Below are positions 40,789 through 49,816 of a stretch of DNA of 64,000 nt, piece by piece. The stretch lies in assembly GCF_034113885.1 (NCBI RefSeq), contig NZ_JAXEWM010000162.1, forward strand, positions 1 through 64,000, given 5' to 3'. The notes beneath the pieces are model-generated. The model saw only the letters and a program-made list of their open reading frames with translations. It was not told the origin of the DNA and made no database searches. The first letter of the stretch is position 1. The number at the start of each line of letters is the position of its first letter. A program made the position numbers and the translations under genes. The stretch comes from Intestinibacter sp034113885. Lineage in GTDB: Bacteria; Bacillota; Clostridia; Peptostreptococcales; Peptostreptococcaceae.

Positions 40789-41307
40789 ACATTTCTTTAA
40801 TGCTTTAGCAATTGGTACTCCAAGTATTAATCCTACTACTATTTGAGTTATATTTCCAGGAATTGACATAGCCGGTGATACCCAGTTTCCATATAAAATA
40901 CCTTCTGTTATATAATATCCGATTATCATCCATATACCTGAAACTATTATAGCACCTACATTTACAATCATATTATTACCTTGTCTTCCATTAGACCAAG
41001 CTATTTTTCCTATTATGTATCCCATGACTCCTCTTATTACAAAAGTAAATGGCGCCCACATAGCCCATTCTGATAATAAATCAAATAATCCCATTCCAAA
41101 GGCACCTGCTGCGGCTCCTTTTTTAGATCCAAATACTATTGCTGCTATGAATAGCATAGTGTTTCCTAAGTGAACTAACCCACCAGATGCAGCTATTGGC
41201 AATCTTATATTTATAAATCTTGTTGCTATATAGACTAGTGCAATTAAAAGAGCTGTTTCTACTAGGTCTTTTGTATTTACTGTAGTGTTTTGTTTAACTT
41301 CTTGCAT
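40780..41307 (-). CDS. ECF transporter S component (PF07155-like), vitamin uptake
   Basis: 175 residues with five to six membrane helices. The segments IALVYIATRFINIRLPIAASGGLVHLGNTMLFIAAIVFG and GAFGMGLFDLLSEWAMWAPFTFVIRGVMGYIIGKI are typical of S components of group II ECF importers, which share a separate EcfAAT module. The substrate cannot be read from the sequence. Its gene lies downstream of a PLP-dependent aminotransferase, so a B6 vitamer is possible, but that is inference only. A long perfect inverted repeat lies just upstream of its ribosome site. Confidence 0.85.
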   Translation of the reverse strand: MQEVKQNTTVNTKDLVETALLIALVYIATRFINIRLPIAASGGLVHLGNTMLFIAAIVFGSKKGAAAGAFGMGLFDLLSEWAMWAPFTFVIRGVMGYIIGKIAWSNGRQGNNMIVNVGAIIVSGIWMIIGYYITEGILYGNWVSPAMSIPGNITQIVVGLILGVPIAKALKKCMR

Positions 41308-41330
41308 TTGTATCCTCCTAAATTTATATT

Positions 41331-41367
41331 ATTACTATTGTCCTAATACATTTAGGACAATAGTAAT
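41331..41367. repeat. Perfect 16-bp inverted repeat upstream of the ECF S gene
   Basis: ATTACTATTGTCCTAA (41331-41346) and TTAGGACAATAGTAAT (41352-41367) with a 5-base loop. On the minus strand no T-run follows; AATATAAATTTAGGAGG leads straight into the ribosome site of the ECF gene. It lies 40 bases after the aminotransferase stop. It may be a weak terminator, an mRNA-stabilising structure or a repressor site. Confidence 0.65.
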
Positions 41368-41407
41368 TTATTCAATTTTGATTAATCCTTAAATATCTCC
41401 TAAATAT

Positions 41408-42562
41408 TTACGCATTATAATATTTATTAAATAATTCAACTAAATTTTTATCAGTCTTAAATCCTAAGTCTTTAAGTCCTAAATCTAAGTAGTTTAGAAC
41501 AGGTACTATAGCTTCGTGTTTAGCATTTTCTCCCATATGACCGATTCTCAATATTTTTCCTGTATATTGAGCTAGTGATGTTGTCATCACTAAATTGTAT
41601 TTTTCTAATAAATGAGTAACTAAATTTCCTGCTCCTATTTCTTCTGGAATATCTACAACTGTTACTGTATTTGAATATCCATTTTCCAAAAATAATTTTA
41701 ATCCGTATTCTTCTACTGCTTTTCTTGTAGCATCTGCAATCTTTGCATGTCTCTTATGTACGTTTTCAAGTCCTTCTTCTAGTATATTGTCAAGTGCTAC
41801 ATCAAGTCCCATAATGTCGCTTATTGGCATTGTGTATGGGAACCATTTGTCTTTGTAGTAGTTTTCCCATATAGTTAAATTGCAGTAGAATCCTGTTATA
41901 GGAGTTTTTCTACTTTTCATTGCAGCCTTTGCATCTTCACTTACTCCTACCATAGTAAGTCCTGTTGGAGCTGAAATAGCCTTTTGAGAACCTCCACAAA
42001 CTATATCTATTTGCCAGTTGTCTACCTCTATATTTTCTCCTACCATTGCTGCAACTGAATCTACAACTGTTAATATGCCGTATTTTTTAAGAAGTGGGCA
42101 TATCTTTGATAAGTCGTTTAAAACTCCTGTTGGTGTATCACAGTGTACTACTGTAGCGTATTTAAAATCGTGGTCATCTTCTAAGAATTTTGCTAGCTTA
42201 TCCACATCTATTTCTTTTTTATAGTCATCTGAGAAATACACAACTTCTCCTCCGTACATTTTTACGAAGTCGTCAAAGCCTCTACCAAATATTCCATTAT
42301 CTATTACTAAAACACGATCTCCCTTTTCTGTAAGGGATGCACACGCAGCTTCTAATCCTAAAATTCCTTCTCCACTCAATATATAGACATCGTTTGTTGT
42401 CTTTAATATTTTTGCCATTTTATCACAAGTATTTTTATAGAATTCGCAAAATTCCACATCAACATCAGGATTAGTTGTTTTTTCAGCTCTCATAAGTCTT
42501 ACATTTTCTCTGACCTCTGATGGACCTGGTGTATATACAATTTTATTGTTCATCTTGTTCAT
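41408..42562 (-). CDS. Class V PLP-dependent aminotransferase (alanine-glyoxylate/serine type)
   Basis: 384 residues of the small-subunit/AGXT-like class V family. It starts MNKMNNKIVYTPGPSEVRENV, the usual TPGP start. The PLP-site segments are STLSGEGILGLEAA-like LSGEGILGLEA, CDTPTGVLND and VDSVAAMVGENIEVDNWQIDI. The Schiff-base lysine is in CGGSQKAISAPTG. The C-terminal RIGHMGENA is typical. The ATG at 42562 has AGGAG 7 bases upstream; the reading frame stays open 36 codons further up but without a site. Amino donor (Ala, Ser or aminoethylphosphonate) not decided. Confidence 0.88.
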   Translation of the reverse strand: MNKMNNKIVYTPGPSEVRENVRLMRAEKTTNPDVDVEFCEFYKNTCDKMAKILKTTNDVYILSGEGILGLEAACASLTEKGDRVLVIDNGIFGRGFDDFVKMYGGEVVYFSDDYKKEIDVDKLAKFLEDDHDFKYATVVHCDTPTGVLNDLSKICPLLKKYGILTVVDSVAAMVGENIEVDNWQIDIVCGGSQKAISAPTGLTMVGVSEDAKAAMKSRKTPITGFYCNLTIWENYYKDKWFPYTMPISDIMGLDVALDNILEEGLENVHKRHAKIADATRKAVEEYGLKLFLENGYSNTVTVVDIPEEIGAGNLVTHLLEKYNLVMTTSLAQYTGKILRIGHMGENAKHEAIVPVLNYLDLGLKDLGFKTDKNLVELFNKYYNA

Positions 42563-42605
42563 ATCGTCACTCCTAACTATAAACCAACTTATTTTTAAAT
42601 TAAAA

Positions 42606-42653
42606 AAAGATAATATATTTTCTATCGTCTTAAAAATATTATATATTATCTTT
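42606..42653 (-). terminator. AT-rich terminator after the DUF4846 lipoprotein gene
   Basis: AAAGATAATATA (42606-42617) and TATATTATCTTT (42642-42653) form a 12-bp stem. On the minus strand TTTTTTAA follows. It lies 90 bases after the lipoprotein stop and about 45 bases before the aminotransferase start. Confidence 0.65.
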
Positions 42654-42742
42654 CTTTTATTGCAATACAATATGGCATAAATTAGGAATTGTATGGGTAT
42701 AATTTATAAAAATCTAAATTGTAGTAATAACTATTTTTCTAA

Positions 42743-43627
42743 TTAAAATCTCTTCAATTGATCCTTTGTAAATGTCCACTCAGGCGTTTTTAGATTTTCC
42801 CCAAAATCCAAGCTATACCAAGGACTTAGATATTGATCATTTGGATTTATTAGAAGCTGAGTCTGTTGTGCTGGCATATAGCTTTGGGCAAGCATAAATA
42901 CCTTTTCTCCTGTTTCTTTATTTTCTGCCATATCTACAACTATAGCACAATGACCTGGAGAGCCTCCCTTTATAAATACATCTCCTATTTGCATATCTTT
43001 TACATCGACACTTTTTAGTTCTTCATCTAAGGACAAGGTAGAGCTATAGGCAAACACTATATCCATATATTTTCTAAATGTCTCATAAGTGTTACTCTCT
43101 CCTGTAGCCTTGTAGTATGAAGATGAATTCTCTCCAACGCTAATTCTATATCCTCTTCTCCACTTGCTGTATTTTGCATTAAAACCGTCTACAAAATGAA
43201 AGCTTATATCATCATATCTTTTATTTTGGTACAAATACTCAGCCCTCAAAAGCATTACTGCATCTGCACATTGATGTAGGTCTCTATCTCCAATATCTAC
43301 ATCAAAAACGCTGTCGTACACATTTGGTTTATCTTTAACACGTCCATCATAATATTTTACCTTTTCACCGTAATCCTCTAATTTAGAATTTCTCAAAAAT
43401 TCACCGAAGCTATTTTCTTCTAAAGAAACTCTTTCATAGCCTTCTGGAACCTCGTATCTGTCTTTTAAAATATTTTCTTCTTTATTTACTACTATGACAT
43501 CCTTTTTTTGCTCCTGATTATAATTACTTACATCACTTGAATTATCGACCTGATTTTTCGAATGACTACATCCAGTAAATACGAAAATACTCAAAACTAA
43601 AGATACAAAAACAACTAAAAATTTCAT
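42743..43627 (-). CDS. DUF4846 lipoprotein
   Basis: 294 residues. A lipoprotein signal peptide with lipobox FTGC (cysteine near residue 20: LSIFVFTGCSHSKNQ) is followed by a Ser/Asn linker. The DUF4846 domain then runs from YERVSLEENSFGEFLRNSKLED, through QCADAVMLLRAEYLY and the late IGDVFIKGGSPGHCAIVVDMAENK and AQSYMPAQQTQLL. This domain has conserved Cys, His and Asp residues that look like a papain-type hydrolase, but no function is established. Transcribed alone; divergent from rnz. Substrate for the LspA encoded 8 kb away. Confidence 0.88.
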   Translation of the reverse strand: MKFLVVFVSLVLSIFVFTGCSHSKNQVDNSSDVSNYNQEQKKDVIVVNKEENILKDRYEVPEGYERVSLEENSFGEFLRNSKLEDYGEKVKYYDGRVKDKPNVYDSVFDVDIGDRDLHQCADAVMLLRAEYLYQNKRYDDISFHFVDGFNAKYSKWRRGYRISVGENSSSYYKATGESNTYETFRKYMDIVFAYSSTLSLDEELKSVDVKDMQIGDVFIKGGSPGHCAIVVDMAENKETGEKVFMLAQSYMPAQQTQLLINPNDQYLSPWYSLDFGENLKTPEWTFTKDQLKRF

Positions 43628-43731
43628 AATATTTTACCCCCTTATTTACTAATTTTACATTAAACGGTTAAAATATAAGTAACTTAAATGTTACAATATC
43701 TTAAAAACTATTAATTAACAAGGAGATAAAT

Positions 43732-44649
43732 ATGATAGATTTAATTTTACTGGGTTGCGGTGGAAATGTACCTATGCCAAATAGATTTCTTTCCTCTCTT
43801 TTTATAAATTACAAAGGCAGAAAAATACTGATAGACTGCGGAGAGGGAACTCAAGTAGCGATGAAAAAAAATAATTGCGGATTTAAAGGAATAGATTTGA
43901 TACTTATAACTCATCTTCACGGCGATCATATAATAGGATTAATCGGACTACTTCAAACTATTGGAAATAGCGGCAAAACTGATGATTTGACTATAGTAGG
44001 TCCTACAGGAATAATAGAGGCTATGAATGCCATAAAGGTGTTAATTGAATATCTACCGTACAGAGTCTATGTAATTGAAAATCCGCGCGAAAAATTTAGC
44101 CTAGAAAAGGATATTATAAGCGATATTGAAATTTCAACTATAGACTTAGATCATTCTACTGAATGCATAGGATATAGCTTGTACTTCAAAAGAAGAGCTA
44201 AATTCGATAGAGAAAAGGCATTGGATAATGAAGTACCTCAAAAGCTTTGGAAAAAGCTCCAAGAAAACGACACAGTAGTCTACGGAGATAAAACATATCA
44301 TTCAGATATGGTACTAGGAGATGAGCGTAGAGGGATAAAACTTAGCTTTATAACAGATACTAGACCTATATTTGAGATACCTAAATTTATATACGAAAGT
44401 GATTTATTTGTATGTGAAGGTATGTATGGAGACGATCTAGATATATCAAAGGCGGTTAAAAATAAGCATATGACCTTCAGAGAGGCAGCAAATTTGGCAA
44501 ATAACGGAAAGGTAGATAAACTCCTTTTAACTCATTTTAGTCCTTCTCTTGAAGAACCCAAGGAGTTTGCCCAAAATGCGACTAAATTTTTTAAAAATAC
44601 AATAATTGGTGAAGATGGATTATCTCTAAATTTGTCTTATAAAGATTGA
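43732..44649 (+). CDS. rnz: Ribonuclease Z (tRNA 3' endonuclease)
   Basis: Metallo-beta-lactamase-fold nuclease that trims tRNA 3' ends. The signature metal motif THLHGDHIIG is at about residues 61-70. DLDHSTECIGY and the late LLTHFSP carry further ligands. The PxKxRN-like flexible arm region lies near LEYLPYRVYVIEN. 305 residues, the long tRNase Z-S form. An AAGGAG site precedes the ATG. It is the only plus-strand gene in this part and is closed by a hairpin shared with yhbY. Confidence 0.95.
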   Translation: MIDLILLGCGGNVPMPNRFLSSLFINYKGRKILIDCGEGTQVAMKKNNCGFKGIDLILITHLHGDHIIGLIGLLQTIGNSGKTDDLTIVGPTGIIEAMNAIKVLIEYLPYRVYVIENPREKFSLEKDIISDIEISTIDLDHSTECIGYSLYFKRRAKFDREKALDNEVPQKLWKKLQENDTVVYGDKTYHSDMVLGDERRGIKLSFITDTRPIFEIPKFIYESDLFVCEGMYGDDLDISKAVKNKHMTFREAANLANNGKVDKLLLTHFSPSLEEPKEFAQNATKFFKNTIIGEDGLSLNLSYKD

Positions 44650-44760
44650 TTTGTTAGGTAAATCAAAAAAAATTAATTTATTTTAATAAATTGTAGAGGA
44701 ATTTTAATATACATATCGAATTTTATAAATATCCTTTACTATTTTAAAATTTAATTCAAA

Positions 44761-44798
44761 AAAAGAATTGCCCTTTTTAATTTTCGGACAATTCTTTT
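44761..44798. terminator. Bidirectional terminator between rnz and yhbY
   Basis: AAAAGAATTG (44761-44770) and CAATTCTTTT (44789-44798) with a CC/GG continuation. T-rich CTTTTTTTT follows on the plus strand and an A-to-T tract on the minus strand. Confidence 0.82.
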
Positions 44799-44833
44799 CT
44801 TTTTTTTATAGCATATTAACGTCAATTAATTCT

Positions 44834-45199
44834 CTATCTTTTAGATCTTTTTGTAGGTCTACCTTTTTTAGTTGTTTCTTCGTTAGTAGCTTTTTTCTTA
44901 GGTTTTTGACCTGGGAATAATATTTTTGGTTCTTCTATATTTTTTCTGTATATTGTAAATTTGAAACCTATAGCTTGAACAAATTCTGCTCTCAATTCGC
45001 TGCATATTGCATTTGCAGTTTCCTTTGCGTCAAGTCCAGCAGTTTCAAGTATATTTATTTTAACTAATTCTCTAGCATTTAGCATATCATCTAGTTGTTC
45101 TAAAAATCTCTCATTTACACCTTCTTTACCTATTTGAGTTATAGGCTTCATAGTGTTTGCAAGAGATCTTAAGTAAGCTCTTTGTTTACTATTTAGCAT
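44834..45199 (-). CDS. yhbY: Ribosome assembly RNA-binding protein YhbY (CRM domain)
   Basis: 121 residues. The CRM domain is complete: LNSKQRAYLRSLANTMKPITQIGKEGVNERFLEQLDDMLNARELVKINIL, with the GxxG loop region as KEG. It binds pre-50S particles. A Lys/Thr/Arg-rich C-terminal tail (KKKATNEETTKKGRPTKRSKR) extends past the usual about 97 residues. It follows obg by 22 bases, the common obg-yhbY order. Confidence 0.93.
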   Translation of the reverse strand: MLNSKQRAYLRSLANTMKPITQIGKEGVNERFLEQLDDMLNARELVKINILETAGLDAKETANAICSELRAEFVQAIGFKFTIYRKNIEEPKILFPGQKPKKKATNEETTKKGRPTKRSKR

Positions 45200-45221
45200 A
45201 TTTTCCTCCTAATAATTAATT

Positions 45222-46511
45222 CTAGTTGTAGAATTCAAATTCTACTTCGTATATTTTAACAGTATCTCCGTCTTCTATACCCATTTCTCTAAGTCTATCG
45301 AATACACCTTCGTTTTCCATAGTTTTTTGGAAGAATTGTATAGATTCCATATCATCAAAATCTACAGAATACATGATTCTTCTAAGCTTCTTACCTGTTA
45401 CTACATATACTCCATTTTCGTCTATTTCTATAGCTAATTCTTCTTCAGCTGTATTGTCAAGCTCTGGTCTGTAGTATTCTTCCTCTGATACTAGCTCTAC
45501 ATCCTCTACCTCTTGAAGTAATTGTGATGTATAAGCTATTACGTCGTCTACACCATCTCTAGTTGCAGCAGACATCTTAAATACCTTGTATCCTCTATCT
45601 TCTAGAGTCTTTTTGAAGTTTTCATAAATTGATTCATCAAATAATAAGTCTGCTTTATTTGCGACTACTATTTGAGGTCTAGTAGATAATTTTTCGTTGT
45701 ATAATTTTAATTCGTCGTTTATTTTATCAAAATCTTCAATAGGATCTCTACCTTCAATTCCTGATATATCTACTATATGAATAAGTACCTTTGTTCTTTC
45801 AACATGTCTTAAGAAATCATGTCCAAGACCAACACCTTCTGCAGCACCTTCTATAAGACCTGGTATATCTGCAAGCACAAAGCTATCTCCAAAATTAGTT
45901 TTGACAACTCCTAAGTTTGGAGTCAATGTTGTAAAGTGATAGTTTGCTATTTTAGGTCTTGCCTTAGTTACTACTGATAGGAAAGTTGATTTACCTACAT
46001 TAGGGAACCCTAAAAGCCCTACATCTGCTATCATCTTAAGCTCTAGTATTACCCATCTTTCTTCTCCATCAGTACCAGATTTAGCAAAGCTTGGTGCCTG
46101 TCTAACTGCATTTGCAAAATGTTGGTTTCCTTTTCCGCCTCTACCACCTTTTGCAACTACTGCTTCATCACCATCGTGTTTTAAGTCAGCTATTACTAAA
46201 TTAGTAGCCTCGTCTCTTATTATTGTCCCTGGTGGAACCTTTAAAATTAAATCTTCACCGTTTTTTCCTGCTTGTCTTTTTTTGCTTCCGTCAGCTCCTG
46301 GCTCACCTACGTATTTCTTTTTGTATTTGAAATCCATCAAAGTTCTAAGTCCTGTATCTACCTTGAAGATTATACTAGCTCCACGACCACCATCTCCGCC
46401 ATCTGGTCCTCCTGCTGGAACATATTTTTCTCTTCTAAATGATACAGAACCATTTCCGCCGTTTCCTGCCTTTACGAATATTCTAGCTTTATCTATAAAC
46501 AAGTCCTTCAC
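45222..46511 (-). CDS. obgE: GTPase Obg/CgtA
   Basis: Essential GTPase for 50S assembly and stress control. The N-terminal Obg fold is glycine-rich (KAGNGGNGSVSFRREKYVPAGGPDGGDGG). The G domain has GFPNVGKST (P-loop), DIPGLIEGA (G3) and ANKADL (G4). A C-terminal OCT domain of about 70 residues is present (EENGVYVVTGKKLRRIMYSVDF), as in other Gram-positives. 429 residues. It follows rpmA, the standard rplU-prp-rpmA-obg order, after a hairpin. Confidence 0.98.
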   Translation of the reverse strand: MKDLFIDKARIFVKAGNGGNGSVSFRREKYVPAGGPDGGDGGRGASIIFKVDTGLRTLMDFKYKKKYVGEPGADGSKKRQAGKNGEDLILKVPPGTIIRDEATNLVIADLKHDGDEAVVAKGGRGGKGNQHFANAVRQAPSFAKSGTDGEERWVILELKMIADVGLLGFPNVGKSTFLSVVTKARPKIANYHFTTLTPNLGVVKTNFGDSFVLADIPGLIEGAAEGVGLGHDFLRHVERTKVLIHIVDISGIEGRDPIEDFDKINDELKLYNEKLSTRPQIVVANKADLLFDESIYENFKKTLEDRGYKVFKMSAATRDGVDDVIAYTSQLLQEVEDVELVSEEEYYRPELDNTAEEELAIEIDENGVYVVTGKKLRRIMYSVDFDDMESIQFFQKTMENEGVFDRLREMGIEDGDTVKIYEVEFEFYN

Positions 46512-46568
46512 CTCCTATAATTATTTATTATTATTTCCAAATCTAAGGTATATATTATTTATTAAAAC

Positions 46569-46595
46569 AAAAAGGAGTGTATGTACACTCCTTTT
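46569..46595 (-). terminator. Terminator hairpin between rpmA and obg
   Basis: AAAAGGAGTGTA (46570-46581) and TACACTCCTTTT (46584-46595) are perfect inverted copies. On the minus strand TTTTTGTTTTA follows. It probably gives partial termination, lowering obg relative to the ribosomal protein genes. Confidence 0.8.
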
Positions 46596-46603
46596 CTTTA
46601 TAA

Positions 46604-46897
46604 TTATTCAGCAACTTCTACTACTGGATATATACTTACTTTTTTTCTTTTTTTGTCGTATCTTTCGAACTTAACAGTACCGTCTATTAATGCGAATAAA
46701 GTATCGTCTCCACCTTTACCTACATTAGTTCCTGGATGTATTTTAGTACCTCTTTGTCTTACTATTATACTACCAGCAGTAACTACTTGTCCGTCGTATT
46801 TTTTAACACCTAATCTTTTTGATATAGAATCTCTACCATTTTTAGAAGACCCTACCCCTTTCTTAGATGCTAATAATTGTAAGTTCATGTTTAACAT
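46604..46897 (-). CDS. rpmA: Ribosomal protein L27 (bL27) with cleavable N-terminus
   Basis: 97 residues. The N-terminal MLNMNLQLLASKKGVGSSKNGRDS contains the Firmicute NLQ-x-x-A cleavage motif removed by Prp before assembly, leaving SKKGVGS. The body (GKRLGVKKYDGQ-like SKRLGVKKYDGQVVTAGSIIVRQRGTKIHPG) is L27. GGGGGTG precedes the first ATG, which supports the long form. The protease Prp is encoded directly upstream. Confidence 0.97.
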   Translation of the reverse strand: MLNMNLQLLASKKGVGSSKNGRDSISKRLGVKKYDGQVVTAGSIIVRQRGTKIHPGTNVGKGGDDTLFALIDGTVKFERYDKKRKKVSIYPVVEVAE

Positions 46898-46910
46898 TTG
46901 GAGTCACCCC

Positions 46911-47243
46911 CTACTTTTTTAAGATTTTTATATTTTTCGGATATTGTCCTTTTATCATTTCGATTGTCAATTTAAAGTGTTCTAGTAGTAAATCTGTCTT
47001 TTCGTTTAGACAATTTTCCTTTACTATACACTCTATAAATCCTTCTTGTCCTATTTCAGACTCGAATTCTACTTTTGCAAGTAAATTCAATGAGTTATCC
47101 ACACCTATTGCATTAGATGTAACAGCAGCGCAAACTATATCGTATCCACTTTCTGCGTAATCTGCATGTCCCTTTAGTGTGAATCCTTTTAATTTGAAAT
47201 CATCTGTGTAATGATATTTTACCTTTATCATTTTACACTCCAA
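46911..47243 (-). CDS. prp: Ribosomal-processing cysteine protease Prp
   Basis: 110 residues. The catalytic histidine and cysteine are in the family segment GHADYAESGYDIVCAAVTSNAIG. It removes the N-terminal leader of L27. Encoded between rplU and rpmA, 3 bases after rplU ends. The C-terminal IEMIKGQYPKNIKI is typical. Confidence 0.95.
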   Translation of the reverse strand: MECKMIKVKYHYTDDFKLKGFTLKGHADYAESGYDIVCAAVTSNAIGVDNSLNLLAKVEFESEIGQEGFIECIVKENCLNEKTDLLLEHFKLTIEMIKGQYPKNIKILKK

Positions 47244-47246
47244 TAA

Positions 47247-47561
47247 CTAAGCGTTTATTGATTCTATAACTAACTTAGTGTATGGTTGACGATGTCCTTG
47301 TTTTCTTCTGTAGTCTTTTTTAGCTTTGTATTTGTAAACTATTACTTTTTTAGCTTTACCTTGAGCTACAACTTTAGCAGATACAGTAGCACCTTCTACT
47401 ACTGGAGCTCCAACAGTTAATTTTCCGTCTTCACCAGCAACAGCTAATACTTGATCTAAAGTTACAACGTCACCTTCGTTAGCTTCTAATTTTTCTACAA
47501 ATAATACATCACCTTGAGCAACTTTATATTGCTTTCCACCTGTTTTAACTATAGCGTACAT
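47247..47561 (-). CDS. rplU: Ribosomal protein L21 (bL21)
   Basis: 104 residues. MYAIVKTGGKQYKVAQGDVLFVEKL and the C-terminal KYKAKKDYRRKQGHRQPYTKLVIESI are unmistakable L21. It is the first gene of rplU-prp-rpmA and is preceded by a structured leader. A GGAGG site lies 9 bases before the ATG. Confidence 0.98.
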   Translation of the reverse strand: MYAIVKTGGKQYKVAQGDVLFVEKLEANEGDVVTLDQVLAVAGEDGKLTVGAPVVEGATVSAKVVAQGKAKKVIVYKYKAKKDYRRKQGHRQPYTKLVIESINA

Positions 47562-47572
47562 TCATATACACC

Positions 47573-47655
47573 TCCTCGGTCTCAAACTCGCCATATAGGT
47601 ACTTTCATAAGAAAGATTTTAACCTCTTCTGTGCGGCATTACAGTTATTAATATT
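47573..47655 (-). ncRNA. L21-type ribosomal leader
   Basis: The minus-strand leader of rplU contains CTGTAATGCCGCACAG, with CTGT/ACAG pairing, CTTTC-TTAT-GAAAG, and a GGCGAGTTTGAGACC segment that abuts the GGAGG site. It resembles the L21 leader found before rplU in Firmicutes, judged from memory. It may bind L21 or L27 for feedback. Confidence 0.6.
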
Positions 47656-47681
47656 ACATCTTTTTTGGATAAAAGTCAATA

Positions 47682-49082
47682 TTATTTAAAAATAATTTTT
47701 GTGTCATTTTGATTTATTTTTTGTGCTTCAGCTATTTCGATATTTATATCGTATTTAGCCTCGATTTTATTTAAAATCTCTGTATAATTATTTTTGATTT
47801 GACCGTAAATATACGGTGTAAACTCCACTAGAATATCTTTATACTCTGTATGCTCTTTAATTCTCATAATTTCCTTTTCTAAGTCATCTAATATGTAATT
47901 TATCGATTTTCGACTAAAATCGCTTCTACATCGCTCACAAGCTCTCAAATAATAAGAATCAATAGAGTCCTTTTCTCTTCTTCTAGCGATTTCCACAAGT
48001 CCTAGCTTAGTTATCCCCAAGACCTCTGATTTTCTTTTATCTTTATTTAAATTTTCTTGTAATATTTTTATTAAATTTTGCTTTGATTTTTTCTTGTATA
48101 AGTCTATAAAATCCACTATTATTATTCCACCAATATCTCTTATCTTTAATTGCCTTGCAATTTCTTCGCAAGCCTCTATGTTTGTCTTATACATAGTTTC
48201 TTCTCTAGAGATATTTCCTGTAAATTTTCCTGTATTTACATCTATAACTGTCAAGGCCTCTGTCTTCTCTATTATCAAGTATCCACCGCTTTTTAGCCAT
48301 ACCTTTTTATTTAGAGCCTTTTCTATTTCCTTTGAAACCTTGTATAGATCAAATACATCTTTATTTTCTTCTAAAATCAATTTATTTATATAATCTTTAT
48401 CTATTTTGCTTAATATACTTTTAATCTCTATATATTTATCTTTATCATTTAAAACGACTTTATCTATGTCTTCATTTATATTATCCTTAATATATTTTGT
48501 ATCTAAATCCAATTCCCTATAAATTAGCTTTGGTCCAATTCCCAACTTGAATTGTTTTAATATATTTTGGTATTTATCGACTAGTAAATCAAAATCCTCT
48601 TTAAGCTTATCTAAATCACATCCAACAGCTTCTGTTCTAATTATTATACCTAGCTTTTCTTTATTAAAGGATTTTACTAGCTTTTTAAGTCTAAATCTTT
48701 CCTTTTCATCTAGTATTTTATTTGATATAGTAATTCTATCGTTAGATGGAATCAATACTAAATACCTACCAGATAAACTTATCTCCTGTGTCAGCTTAGG
48801 TGCCTTAGTTCCAACGGATTCCTTGTTAATCTGTACTAAAAGCTCCGTGCCATTTTTGATGTCATCAGAATTTTTAATCGGTAAATACGCCATCTTCTCA
48901 AAACCTATATCTACAAATGCAGCCTCTATTCCAGGCTTTATATTTTTAACTATGCCTCTGTATATATTGGATTTTGTTTTTTTATGTATATTATCTTCAA
49001 TTAATAATTCTACAAGCTTATCATCCTCCATCACAGCTGTTTGCGTAGATGAAATTAAAGACTGCACTATAATTTGTTTCAT
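47682..49082 (-). CDS. rng: Ribonuclease G / E family endonuclease
   Basis: 466 residues. An S1-like N-terminal RNA-binding domain (YRGIVKNIKPGIEAAFVDIGFEKMAYLP) is followed by the DNase I-like catalytic region KSGGYLIIEKTEALTVIDVNTGKF with GIIIVDFIDL holding the magnesium aspartates. The zinc-link cysteines are in RACERC. There is no long RNase E degradosome tail. The ATG at 49082 (MKQIIVQSL) is family-like; one four codons upstream is equally open. Upstream of the L21 leader, the usual clostridial order. Confidence 0.94.
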   Translation of the reverse strand: MKQIIVQSLISSTQTAVMEDDKLVELLIEDNIHKKTKSNIYRGIVKNIKPGIEAAFVDIGFEKMAYLPIKNSDDIKNGTELLVQINKESVGTKAPKLTQEISLSGRYLVLIPSNDRITISNKILDEKERFRLKKLVKSFNKEKLGIIIRTEAVGCDLDKLKEDFDLLVDKYQNILKQFKLGIGPKLIYRELDLDTKYIKDNINEDIDKVVLNDKDKYIEIKSILSKIDKDYINKLILEENKDVFDLYKVSKEIEKALNKKVWLKSGGYLIIEKTEALTVIDVNTGKFTGNISREETMYKTNIEACEEIARQLKIRDIGGIIIVDFIDLYKKKSKQNLIKILQENLNKDKRKSEVLGITKLGLVEIARRREKDSIDSYYLRACERCRSDFSRKSINYILDDLEKEIMRIKEHTEYKDILVEFTPYIYGQIKNNYTEILNKIEAKYDINIEIAEAQKINQNDTKIIFK

Positions 49083-49115
49083 TTTAATTCCCATTTATCT
49101 CAAATATATTTAAAA

Positions 49116-49814
49116 CTACAGTGGAGTGACTAATTGACCATCTTCAACTGCGTATAAATCACGTCTTAAAACACTGACATCTCTTGGATCCATGTCTAAA
49201 TAAAGCATATCTAAAATTTGAGGTATTAATATATTTATATTTAAGTTAGCCTTTGAACCTGTTGCTATAGTAGATACAAATGTAACTCTTTCGTCGTCTA
49301 AGCTAACTAAGTCGAAATTCTTGATTAAAGGTCTAATATCGACTTCTACATTTTTGCCTTTTTTGTTTTTCTTTGTCACTATTATTTCCTTACTCTTTAT
49401 GAATTTCAATACTCTAGACTTGACGAATTCCTTACTTAGAGGCTTTTCTAAGTCTATATTAAATATATATTCTCCATAAACTATTATTGAAGATAGTGAA
49501 GGTGTTTTAGGATCTATTTCCTTTGCCTTTACAAACTTAACTCCATCTGGCAATTCGTCGTTAATTCTTTGTAAAAATTCCTTTACTTCTATGTCGTCTT
49601 CGATTTCAATGTCTACATATTCACCTTGACTTTCTACCCCTAATGCTAATGCATTACCATAGCTCATCTTAGGATGAGGGTTAAATCCTTCAGAATAACT
49701 TAAAGTTATCTTAGCTCTTCTAAAAGCTCTTTGTAGCAGTCTTTGTAAATCTAGATGAGATATAAAAATCATTTCATCTTCTTTTTTGTACTTAACCCTT
49801 ATTAATTTACTCAT
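49116..49814 (-). CDS. TIGR03936-family radical SAM-linked protein
   Basis: 232 residues without the CxxxCxxC motif itself. The opening LIRVKYKKEDEMIFISHLDLQRLLQRAFRRAKITLSYSEGFNPHPKMSYGNALALGVES is the TIGR03936 (DUF2344) domain, encoded next to or fused with a radical SAM protein. The ATG at 49814 lies 2 bases after the stop of the partner gene; an overlapping GTG is possible. The biochemical role is unknown. The pair lies before rng, as in many Clostridia. Confidence 0.9.
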   Translation of the reverse strand: MSKLIRVKYKKEDEMIFISHLDLQRLLQRAFRRAKITLSYSEGFNPHPKMSYGNALALGVESQGEYVDIEIEDDIEVKEFLQRINDELPDGVKFVKAKEIDPKTPSLSSIIVYGEYIFNIDLEKPLSKEFVKSRVLKFIKSKEIIVTKKNKKGKNVEVDIRPLIKNFDLVSLDDERVTFVSTIATGSKANLNINILIPQILDMLYLDMDPRDVSVLRRDLYAVEDGQLVTPL

Positions 49815-49816
49815 AC

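Noticed and set aside
42563..42670. 36-codon N-terminal extension of the class V aminotransferase
   Set aside because: No ribosome site, hydrophobic AT-rich sequence without family match, and it overlaps the region next to a terminator hairpin.
48547..49113. 188-codon plus-strand reading frame opposite rng
   Set aside because: Antisense to RNase G; Ser/Phe/Ile-rich composition typical of reversed AT-rich coding DNA.
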